DNA of 64,000 nucleotides from Candidatus Poseidonia alphae (lineage in GTDB: Archaea > Thermoplasmatota > Poseidoniia > Poseidoniales > Poseidoniaceae): assembly GCA_002505405.1 (NCBI GenBank), contig DAVD01000012.1, forward strand, positions 48,347 to 112,346, written 5' to 3'. The translations under genes were made by a program, and so were the position numbers. This document shows positions 1 to 8,200 of this stretch, piece by piece (position 1 is the first letter of the stretch; each line of letters begins with the position of its first letter). Below the pieces are notes generated by a model. That model did not search any database and had not been told where the DNA came from. It saw only the letters and a program-made list of their open reading frames with translations.

Positions 1-783
1 GGTCCCGCGTTGGATGTTCATTGGATTGACTGAAATTTCATCAGAACGCTCTGCAACCGCTTCAATCCATTTGATACTGTGATCCAAGGCGTCAGCCTCG
101 CTCATGAATGGGGGTTTGAACATGAGGTATGTTTTCACTCGGAGATTGAACGTTTCCAGGTTGGTCACGGCGCGATCCCAAGAAGCCGTTGAGAATCCCT
201 TGTTCACATGGAACCGAAGCACTTCGTCGTCGTAAGCTTCCAGTCCAATCGCAACGGTGAAGGAAGGGTTGATCGATGTGGCCCATTCAAGTTTAGCTTC
301 TGTTAATTGTTCACATCGGCTTTCTACAATCAATTCTTTTCCGAGTTCAGCGCAATCACGGAGGACTGTTTCTTGGAATTCAACGGGAATTTCTCTATCC
401 TCGAGCAGGGACCCTGAAGTGTATACCTTCACCATGGCGTGTTCTTCGAAGCCGTCCAGTTTCTCTTTTGCATAGGCCCATTGAGCATGAAGGTCATCGT
501 TGGTTACATCGTCCCTGGTATCGTTGAAGTAGCCGCAGAACGTGCACCCCGATGACCACCACCAATGGCAGCCCTTGGTCCGGAGAATGACGGTTGCGGC
601 GGTACATGGAGTGCCGTCTGGCAGTGCTTCTGGGGTAGTATATACTGTTGCAGGTTCGCTCGCATCCCAAGATTGCTGGCGCGCTTTTGCCCACGGAGTA
701 TTGGCTGGAGCCTTGACCAAATCGTGAATGCGCAAGCCCTTCTTACCTTGACCGAGAAGATGCAGGTTGGGCGGCTCCGACAT
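1..783 (-). CDS. raSEA: archaeosine synthase radical SAM subunit RaSEA (3' end beyond window)
   Basis: The frame is open from an ATG at 783 to the window edge (261 codons, no stop), so the C-terminus is missing. I translated it by hand. It contains VILRTKGCHWWWSSGCTFCGY, a radical SAM [4Fe-4S] cysteine cluster with spacing C-x7-C-x2-C, near residues 70-85. Further on comes NLRVKTYLMFKPPFMSE, which matches the conserved KxYxLFKPPFxxE stretch of the archaeal COG1244/TIGR01210 family as I know it. That family works with ArcTGT to convert the preQ0-lysine adduct at position 15 of tRNA to archaeosine. It is the last gene of a minus-strand run, 34 bp after the alpha/beta hydrolase stop. An in-frame GTG at 792 is an alternative start. 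Family assignment is strong; activity is inferred. Confidence 0.85.
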   Translation of the reverse strand, partial: MSEPPNLHLLGQGKKGLRIHDLVKAPANTPWAKARQQSWDASEPATVYTTPEALPDGTPCTAATVILRTKGCHWWWSSGCTFCGYFNDTRDDVTNDDLHAQWAYAKEKLDGFEEHAMVKVYTSGSLLEDREIPVEFQETVLRDCAELGKELIVESRCEQLTEAKLEWATSINPSFTVAIGLEAYDDEVLRFHVNKGFSTASWDRAVTNLETFNLRVKTYLMFKPPFMSEADALDHSIKWIEAVAERSDEISVNPMNIQRGT

Positions 784-817
784 GTGCTCCACTGACGTGC
801 CGTCGGCATTTGAGGTT

Positions 818-1891
818 TCAAACCACCGCAGCGGGTTGTGTTAGGCTATTTTCGAAAAAGGACACCAAATGCCCTCGGTAGGTTTCGGTTTGAGTCATCA
901 TCAGCGTGACGTGTGAAAGCACACCTGGCTCATCCCCATCTTGATGCGAAATTGAGGAATTGCCAAACCAGCACTCAACGAAACCGCCTTCCTTGACGTT
1001 GTTCTTTCCTGCATTACACATGGCATTGCCGTGGTGAATCTTGATGCGATAGTCGTCGTTTGATTGCGTAATGAACATCGAGCGGTTTCCAATGTTTTCC
1101 GCACCAGATAACGGTTCAAATTTGACAAGGTTGTCCCCACTCTGGATTTTCCCAGCGAACACTGCTGCATCCTTGAGGAAGGTGGGGAATCCGGCAAACT
1201 CCAATTCTTCGGATATGATCCGATCCATAGAGGAGAACGGGGAGTCCAAGAATACCGCCTCAATGTCCCGCTCTTGGTCAAAAGCGATGGCGGTTGTTCC
1301 TGCTCCAAGAGAAATTCCCATAATTCCGATTGAAGGGGCAGGCACACCTTTCTCCTCCTGTAGCCACGACCAAACAGCAAGAACATCCCGGTACTCTCGT
1401 TGCCCTGCTGAAACCAGCCCGTCTTCTACGGTACTGTCACCATGGTCCCTCAAATCAAAAAGAATGACGTTGAAATTCGCTTGATGCAGCATGGCTGCAG
1501 GAATCAATACCTCGTGATTGGCCTTACAGGAACGAATACCATGAACGAGAATAACCCAGGGCTGTGATGCATTGGTTTCCATGACCCAGGCGGCCAAGGT
1601 AATCGGTTCATCGGGCACATCAATCGTAGCGTTATCCCATTGGTCAAACCAAAACGATTCCATGTCCGAGGCAATCGTAGCATTCTTTTCCATCATCCCT
1701 TCTTCCAAACCTTCGTCCCAAAGATGCGGAGTAAAGTTGTCCGGGGTATTGTACGGCGCATGGTCGGAACATTCCAGATTGCTTGCTGCAGCCTGTGTGT
1801 AAACCAGACTCCCAAGTTGATAATACACAACAGGCATGCTGCATATGAGCAAAATAAGTATGGCGGGTATGCTTCTCTTCCATCGACTCAT
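818..1891 (-). CDS. membrane-anchored alpha/beta hydrolase
   Basis: A 357-residue protein. Residues about 6-30 form one hydrophobic segment (signal anchor), and the rest is predicted to lie outside the membrane. The alpha/beta-hydrolase landmarks are in order: an oxyanion-type VHG near residue 118, FDLRDHGDS near 150, and the nucleophile elbow GISLGAG near 194, with acid and His candidates further on. The substrate cannot be read from sequence; lipid or peptide esterase activity is possible. Its start overlaps the stop of the upstream lipid decarboxylase by four bases (ATGA), so the two are probably translationally coupled. That pairing makes a role in membrane lipid or envelope metabolism plausible but unproven. 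Confidence 0.75.
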   Translation of the reverse strand: MSRWKRSIPAILILLICSMPVVYYQLGSLVYTQAAASNLECSDHAPYNTPDNFTPHLWDEGLEEGMMEKNATIASDMESFWFDQWDNATIDVPDEPITLAAWVMETNASQPWVILVHGIRSCKANHEVLIPAAMLHQANFNVILFDLRDHGDSTVEDGLVSAGQREYRDVLAVWSWLQEEKGVPAPSIGIMGISLGAGTTAIAFDQERDIEAVFLDSPFSSMDRIISEELEFAGFPTFLKDAAVFAGKIQSGDNLVKFEPLSGAENIGNRSMFITQSNDDYRIKIHHGNAMCNAGKNNVKEGGFVECWFGNSSISHQDGDEPGVLSHVTLMMTQTETYRGHLVSFFENSLTQPAAVV

Positions 1892-2748
1892 TCTTCTTCA
1901 TCTCCTTTAGGGTGAAACATCACGGTTGAACCGGCTTGAACAAATGCGCCCTTCGGCTGAGAAGAATCCTTTGATTCGGCGGAAATAAGGTCGCAGGAGA
2001 AACGGTTTGCTGGGACTCGAACGTCCACTCGTGAGCCGAGGCGTATCATTCCGATGCGTTGACCGCGTCGGACGGGCGCGCCCTCTCCGACCCAAGGGAT
2101 GACCGTCCGTGCTAATGCCCCAGATATCTGCGTCATCTCAATCAACGTATCATCCTCTAAGCGGTACACGGAACGAACCCGTTCATTGTATTGACTCTCT
2201 TTTTTGAAGGCAAAGGCGAAAGGTCCGCGCTTCAGGCCTTTTCCCGTGCGATGTTCCAGGCGCTCCAAGGTACCTTTCGCTGGAGCGCGATTCACGTGGA
2301 CATCAAGAGGCGACATGAACACGGCTACTCTAATCACGTCCAAGTCGTGTTCTTCGCCTTTTTCCACAGCCTCATACCGCTGTTCCGTAGAAAAGGTCAG
2401 CGGTTCTTGAAGGGGTTCGGGATACCAATCTCCGGTGAGTGAATCGGACTCAATCGGTCCTTGTTCGCGTTCAGCCTTAGAAGGTCGGCGTCCTGTTGCT
2501 CGCTCTCTGCGGACAAACATAACGTGCCCGTCGGCTGGAGAGACCAAGACCCCTTCTTCCTTGGGTATCGGTCGGTCAGGGTCGCGCCAGAAATTGACGA
2601 GAAAAGCTGCAAACATCAGGCATGAGATTCCAAAAAGAGGGACCAGCCCAAGAATTGGGTCGATGAACGCCCCTACAAACAGAGCGCTTACGCCCATTGC
2701 AGTCATCATGAATACCGGGCCGTGGCCGCCGTGGGCCAAACCAGCCAT
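1888..2748 (-). CDS. phosphatidylserine/archaetidylserine decarboxylase family protein
   Basis: A 286-residue member of the PSD family, which decarboxylates serine phospholipids to ethanolamine phospholipids. In archaea the substrate would be archaetidylserine. Two hydrophobic segments lie at about residues 10-57. They are followed by the family core with NFWRDPDR, VSPADGHV, MSPLDVHVNRAP and a C-terminal LGSRVDV near residue 239. The Gly-Ser there is where these proenzymes cleave themselves to form the pyruvoyl group. I chose ATG 2748 because GTAGGTG lies just upstream; a longer form from 2793 would overlap the preceding gene. It is followed with a 4-bp overlap by the alpha/beta hydrolase. 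Confidence 0.85.
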   Translation of the reverse strand: MAGLAHGGHGPVFMMTAMGVSALFVGAFIDPILGLVPLFGISCLMFAAFLVNFWRDPDRPIPKEEGVLVSPADGHVMFVRRERATGRRPSKAEREQGPIESDSLTGDWYPEPLQEPLTFSTEQRYEAVEKGEEHDLDVIRVAVFMSPLDVHVNRAPAKGTLERLEHRTGKGLKRGPFAFAFKKESQYNERVRSVYRLEDDTLIEMTQISGALARTVIPWVGEGAPVRRGQRIGMIRLGSRVDVRVPANRFSCDLISAESKDSSQPKGAFVQAGSTVMFHPKGDEEE

Positions 2749-2756
2749 GTCAACAC

Positions 2757-3518
2757 CTACTGTCCAGACCAGGGGTCTTCGCCATCGCCCCAAGATGCCG
2801 CTGGAGCAGCCTCAGTAGATTCGTCCTCTTCTGCAGCCTCTTCTTCGGGGGCTTCCTCTTCAGGAGATTCTTCTGGTGCTGGCTCAACAACTTCAATCGA
2901 TGATGTTGCTTCGCTCGCTGCTTCTGCTTCCGCCTCTTGGGTGGCCATTTCCTCGGTTCGCGCTTGGACCATTTCGTCCATGCGGTCGTTGAACGCTCTC
3001 GACATGTGTTGGGACTTGCGCTCGGTCTCAACGGCACGCTCAATCATTTCATAGCGTTCTTTGATGGCCTTGTTCAAGTCTTCAAAGATTTGCATGTGAG
3101 CAACATACCAGTCGTCACGAGATTTCATTTCAGTAACAGCAAGACGCAGATCGTTGTCAAGTTCTTCTGCAATGCCGAACACCTTGCCCAAGCGGTCTTT
3201 TTCTCGAGAGTATTTCTCTTCCATCTTGTCAAGTTCAGGTTCCAAGTGTTCAACACGCTTGGAAGCCTTGGTAGCCTTCATCTCCAATTCTCGAACTCGA
3301 ACTTCCTTCTGAGAAATGATTGATTCAAGAGATTCTTTATCGATTTCTCGGTCAATGATTTCCTTTTCTAGAACTTCAATTTCAGCACGTGCGTCAACCA
3401 AGTCTTTCTCTTGGGTTTCGTATGCAGCAAACAATTTCTGAAGACGGTCTGTCTCGGTTGCAAGGGAGTCTTGCAATTGTTGAATTTGTACCTCTGGCGT
3501 GATGGTTCCTTCAGTCAT
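2757..3518 (-). CDS. coiled-coil protein with acidic low-complexity tail
   Basis: A 253-residue soluble protein. Residues about 8-190 are almost entirely heptad-like and rich in Glu, Lys, Leu and Arg, as in a long coiled coil. From about residue 195 it becomes a Glu/Ala/Pro-rich low-complexity tail ending in Trp-Gly-Asp-Gly. No catalytic motif is visible. The ATG at 3518 is preceded by GGTGAGAAG, a good ribosome site; a longer reading from 3572 is less likely. Eight bases separate it from the lipid decarboxylase, so they probably share a transcript. A structural or SMC/tropomyosin-like scaffolding role is a guess only. Confidence 0.7.
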   Translation of the reverse strand: MTEGTITPEVQIQQLQDSLATETDRLQKLFAAYETQEKDLVDARAEIEVLEKEIIDREIDKESLESIISQKEVRVRELEMKATKASKRVEHLEPELDKMEEKYSREKDRLGKVFGIAEELDNDLRLAVTEMKSRDDWYVAHMQIFEDLNKAIKERYEMIERAVETERKSQHMSRAFNDRMDEMVQARTEEMATQEAEAEAASEATSSIEVVEPAPEESPEEEAPEEEAAEEDESTEAAPAASWGDGEDPWSGQ

Positions 3519-3620
3519 CTTCTCACCCGGAGGCAAGCCTCCATTCTCTCCGAGTCCTCTCCTCCCTATCAAGCCGACGCTTGTACGGGTCCAGAAATAT
3601 GGGGCTTGTGGGGTTTTTAC

Positions 3621-4583
3621 TCAGCGGAGAGCATCGGTGGCTGCAACCAACTCTCTGGCAATGCTGACTTCTCCCATTGAATGTCCTGCGTCAGGTACGA
3701 TGGTCAAGGTGCTGTTGGGTAGGGCTTGGTGCAATTCCCAAGCGCTACGAGCAGGACACACAACGTCATACCGCCCTTGTACAATGACCGTTGGAATCGA
3801 TTGAATAAGGGACACATGGTTCAAAATATGCGCTTCTTCAAGGAAAATTCCGTTGATGAAGTAGTGGCATTCAATGCGAGCAAATGCGACTGCAAAGTCA
3901 AGGTCTTCTGCTTTCTCAAGATAACTTGGGTCGGGGAACAAACGGCTGGTCGCCATCTCCCATCGCGTCCACTCCTTGGCTGCAGCGCGACGAATCGCTC
4001 CGTCTGGACTGGTAAGTCGCTGATAATATGCCTTGATCAAATCGCTCTGTTCCTCCAAGGGAATGTGGTCCCGATACGGAGCAAATGCGTCAGGGAAGAT
4101 GTGGCTCGCACCATCTTGATAGAACCACTGAAGTTCACTTTTCCTGCACATGAAAATTCCGCGCAGAATCAAACTTTCAACTCTATTTGGATGCTCCTGG
4201 GCATAAATCAACGAAAGAGTCGAACCCCACGAACCTCCAAACACATGCCATGATTCAATTCCCAAATGTTGCCGCAACGTCTCAATATCTGCCACGGATG
4301 CTTGGGTTGTATTGTCTTCGAGTTCAGCGTGAGGCGTTGATTGGCCGCATCCGCGTTGGTCAAATTGAACGATGTTGTAGGCACCGGGGTCAAAATATTG
4401 ACGGTACGATGGCTGCCCACCTCCGCCAGGACCGCCATGTATGACGACGACAGGAATTCCATCGGCATTTCCACTTGCCTCCCATGCAATGGTATGGAGG
4501 TCAGTAACGGATAACGTTCCTTTTTGATAAGGTTCACAGGGTGAGTAAAGAACGTCGCTAAGCGTGGTCACGGTGTCAAGCAT
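3621..4583 (-). CDS. pip: prolyl aminopeptidase (proline iminopeptidase)
   Basis: A 320-residue serine peptidase of family S33 that releases N-terminal proline from peptides in the cytoplasm. The family signature is complete: HGGPGGGG near residue 49, FDQRGCGQS near 77, nucleophile elbow GGSWGS near 122, then GRYDVVCP near 270 and AGHSMG near 298 supplying Asp and His. The length is typical. The N-terminal LYSPCEPYQKGTL also matches the usual start of the family, which supports the ATG at 4583. It is divergent from a methyltransferase whose start codon lies only about 20 bp away. Confidence 0.92.
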   Translation of the reverse strand: MLDTVTTLSDVLYSPCEPYQKGTLSVTDLHTIAWEASGNADGIPVVVIHGGPGGGGQPSYRQYFDPGAYNIVQFDQRGCGQSTPHAELEDNTTQASVADIETLRQHLGIESWHVFGGSWGSTLSLIYAQEHPNRVESLILRGIFMCRKSELQWFYQDGASHIFPDAFAPYRDHIPLEEQSDLIKAYYQRLTSPDGAIRRAAAKEWTRWEMATSRLFPDPSYLEKAEDLDFAVAFARIECHYFINGIFLEEAHILNHVSLIQSIPTVIVQGRYDVVCPARSAWELHQALPNSTLTIVPDAGHSMGEVSIARELVAATDALR

Positions 4584-4603
4584 GAACTTCCCAAGGAGAG
4601 GTG

Positions 4604-5290
4604 ATGAATGTTCTTTTCGTCATGGACACCTTCAAAGACAGGGTTCCTCCAACCTCCATCATGGACCAAAGGAAAGCGACCGATGTCTTTCATGAGTGGG
4701 CTGAAAAAGGCAAGGACATCGGCATGGAAAAAGGCCATGCTGCAAGCGTAGATGTCATGCTAAATCTTCTTCTTGACAACGTATCAATGCCGTTTTCTGC
4801 CGTCGATATTGGTTGTGGAAATGGATGGGTCGTTCGACAACTTTCCAGTCATGAACACTGTACCAACGCGTCAGGAGTTGACGGAGCCGTAGCTATGATT
4901 GAAAAAGCGAATGGAATCGACCCTAATGGAAGTTATCATCACGGCCAACTTCCTGATTGGAAACCCGAGCAACCCGTCGACCTGGTCCACAGCATGGAAT
5001 GTTTGTACTACCTGCATGACCCGTTGAACTTTCTTCAAATCATACATGATGACTGGATGAGGGCAGAAGGCAAACTTGTGATTGGGATGGACCATTACGA
5101 GGAAAACCCGGCCAGTCATGATTGGCCCAAGTCCCTCAACGTGCACATGACAACCCTCTCGATCCAGGCATGGTTGCAAGGAATGAGAGACGCAGGATTT
5201 GAGAACGTAAGTGCGATTCAAACCGGAGCGAAGGAAGACTGGGCGGGAACGCTTGTACTGTCCGGGACTAAGCCTCAGCGTCCTCAATGA
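4604..5290 (+). CDS. class I SAM-dependent methyltransferase
   Basis: A 228-residue methyltransferase. Motif I is AVDIGCGNGWVVRQL near residue 70, followed by GVDGAVAMIEKA and VHSMECLYYLHD, the order seen in Methyltransf_11/25 folds. The substrate is not apparent; a small molecule is more likely than nucleic acid. ATG 4604 is preceded by AGGAGAGGTG; ATG at 4661 is an alternative that would leave more room for promoters. The last 23 bases overlap the 3' end of the convergent helicase-nuclease gene. Confidence 0.75.
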   Translation: MNVLFVMDTFKDRVPPTSIMDQRKATDVFHEWAEKGKDIGMEKGHAASVDVMLNLLLDNVSMPFSAVDIGCGNGWVVRQLSSHEHCTNASGVDGAVAMIEKANGIDPNGSYHHGQLPDWKPEQPVDLVHSMECLYYLHDPLNFLQIIHDDWMRAEGKLVIGMDHYEENPASHDWPKSLNVHMTTLSIQAWLQGMRDAGFENVSAIQTGAKEDWAGTLVLSGTKPQRPQ

Positions 5291-8200
5291 AGCCGAGCAC
5301 TTCGCCCTTTGGACCGCAGCGTCGAACATCGCCTTTGTAGTACGGGCAGCCTGCGCAAACGGTGGAATCTGAATCCAAACGCTCGGGTTCATCACTGCCG
5401 TTCGTGAGGTGCATCATGGTGCGCCAGTGGAGATGTTGGTCAAGGTCAGCCTTTGCAAACACAAACTCTTCTTCAGTCATTTGTACAATACGTCCGTTTG
5501 CACCCAACAGCAGTGATGGCGGAAGTATGCGTCGGCGCTCTTCCTTTGGCTTAAGCTGTTCAATCGCTTCAAGAGCGACGGAGTAAAGTGTCAATTGAAG
5601 GCGATGTTCGTGGAGAATCTCGGCTTCTGCTTCGGATTGCGGGAACGGGTTCGTGGTTTCAGGACCGACCGCTTGTAAAACATGGCCTTTCTCTGCAAGA
5701 GTTGGGTTAAACGGAGCCATGCATCCTTTGGTTTTCAGGTCAACCACTTGGAGGCATCCTCGGCCGCCTTCATCAACAAGCGCCAACACCAAGTCAGCAC
5801 GTCCGTTGAAATCCATATCGACTTGTTCAATGGTTGCTTGCTCAACGGGGCCCTTAGGTGAAAACCGACTCCGTTTGAACGAATCGACTGAAATCGGATA
5901 CGAATGGATGAACGGGAGTTCGGTTCGAACCGCTTCAACCCTGAATCCGTGGAGGGATTCTCCTGCTACCCACTGTCCAAGAAGGCCAGCATCAATGAGC
6001 GAACTCAAATGGAGCATGCGTTCCCTCCATTGATATTCTGTACTGTCCTTCCGTTGAGTTTCACCGTATCCGAATTCGGCCATGACCCTTCCAACTGTAA
6101 TTTCAGAGGCAAGCGCCCCTTCGCTGGCATGATGCCAGTCTTGGGGTAACTTCGGAGTACTGCTCGAGAATTGAAGGGGGTTACGGAGTCCAATCTCTAC
6201 AATTCGGTGCATCATCAATCCAAATTCAGTCGGCAGAGGCCATCGCTTCTTCTTGGGTTTTGTGAGCCCCTTTGGAATTGTAAACGGTTCGGATGCCCAT
6301 CCTTTCATGTGCTCCAACCAATACCTTCGGGGACAAGCGTCTGTAGCATCCAAGTGGTGGGCTGCGCCTTTGAGCGTCTCTCGCAAAGGTTGGAGCACGA
6401 CCTCGTTCTTGTCGGCAACCAACGTTGTTGCATCAAGGTGCTCATCGAGCATTCGGAGACGTTGTTGAGGGGATGGCGGTGTCGGTTGATGAAAGCAATC
6501 GGGATGGTGATAGAGCCGGATTCCTGAAACGCCCTCTTCACCCAGAGGATTGTTTTCCAAAAGGATGGCTGGGTTGAGGGAGACGGGTGCTTTGGAAGAG
6601 GTGTATGGAGGGAGTGAATGGGCTCCTGCATCCCCTGGCAAGAGCCACGGGCTGTCTTCATCACCAGCACACCAAGACGCACGTCGTAATCCTTCCACCC
6701 ACATCCGCCCCATGGTCCTCGGGTCGGGTTTTACAGTGAGGGAGAGTTCTCCGGATTCGGTATTGAAGGTCGAGGTATCGGTAGGCCTACCGGTGACGAT
6801 GAGGCGGTCCTTTACACGGGTGAGGGCAACGTAGAATTTTCTTCGCAGTTCCGCCTTGTCCTGGGCGGTGTTCATTTGACTTGCAAATGCCCAGAGGCCG
6901 TCTACAGGGCGAGCGTGAGCATGCCAGGGTTGAATCCTTCCAGCGACAACTTGTGGCGTAACCAATACATTGTCTTTTACCGAGGTCGTAACGTCGGCCA
7001 TACCCGCTGTAAAGATGCCTGAAACAGCCACAACTGGGGCTTGAAGTCCCTTTGCACCGTGAATCGTCATGATTTGTACGGCGGCTTTCGTAGGCTTACT
7101 GATGGCTTGCGGACCCCTCTTTTCAAGTCCAATCAATTCGTTTAAGCGCCGGTAAATTGCCGTAACTGAATGGCCTGTTTCATTTCCGATGCTATGAATC
7201 ATGCCAAGCCATGCCTCTGCATGTTGACGCTGGGAGTCTTCACTGTACGCAACGAGAAGGTCGGAATGATCGAGCACCGCATCCAACACGTCATAGATAG
7301 CCCCCAAAGATGCGAGGTGATGAAGGTGGTTGAGTAAGGCCTCTATCGCATCGTTCGGTGCATGTTCAAGAAGAGCATCCCATGCTGTACGCTCTTCAGC
7401 GAGACGATAAAAAGCGGCATGAACTTGAGATTCACTCATTCCAACAACAGCGGAGCGGGCCAACTCAATGCCCGCTTTCCGAGAATGGGGATGCGCCACA
7501 AGTTCCAACACCGCCATCAAGGGCTGAACAACCGGTTGCATAAGCAACAATCCTTGCCGGTCGGCCATGACGGGAATCCCTCGCGCCCGCAAGCGTTCAA
7601 GCAGGTCCGGCAGGTGCCTCCGTGAATTGATCAAAATCATGACGTCCTCCGGGCGGACTTCGGGTCCGGTCTCTGCGATCTCTTTCCAATCCGCTTCAGA
7701 TGAATTCCATACGCGGGAACCCTCTCCATTCAGCAACGAATGGAGGCGGGTTGCAAGCAATTCATGTTCAAGTTGGACATTGGAGGCGTTTGGGTTCTCA
7801 AAGGTGTTGAGTGGAATATCAAGGTCATACGAAGCATGTTGAAGCGCTCCTTGTATGGGGAGAAGCCACTCCAATACCCCTGGCTCTTCACTCGCTCTTG
7901 CAGGATGCAAACGCTGGGCTTCAGCATGCCAGTCGCCAGGTAATGCATGATGACGAGGAGAAAATACTTCGTCGAAGATGTCATTCATCGATTCCATCAA
8001 ACTTGGCCGAGTACGATGGTTTGAGGTCAAATCAATGTGCCCTTCCTGTCTCCGCTCAAGCCGCTCACCCGTGATGGTTGAGGTGGTCTGTCCATCCTCC
8101 CATGCATAGGGGACGTAGCTGTGTGGGGCTGAACCTTCCGCATCATGTTCATTGGTGTACGAGCCTGTTTCCCCTCCGGCCCCAATTGGTCGCGGGTCCC

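Noticed and set aside
3726..4253. 175-codon plus-strand open frame opposite prolyl aminopeptidase
   Set aside because: Antisense to a complete family S33 enzyme; low-quality composition.
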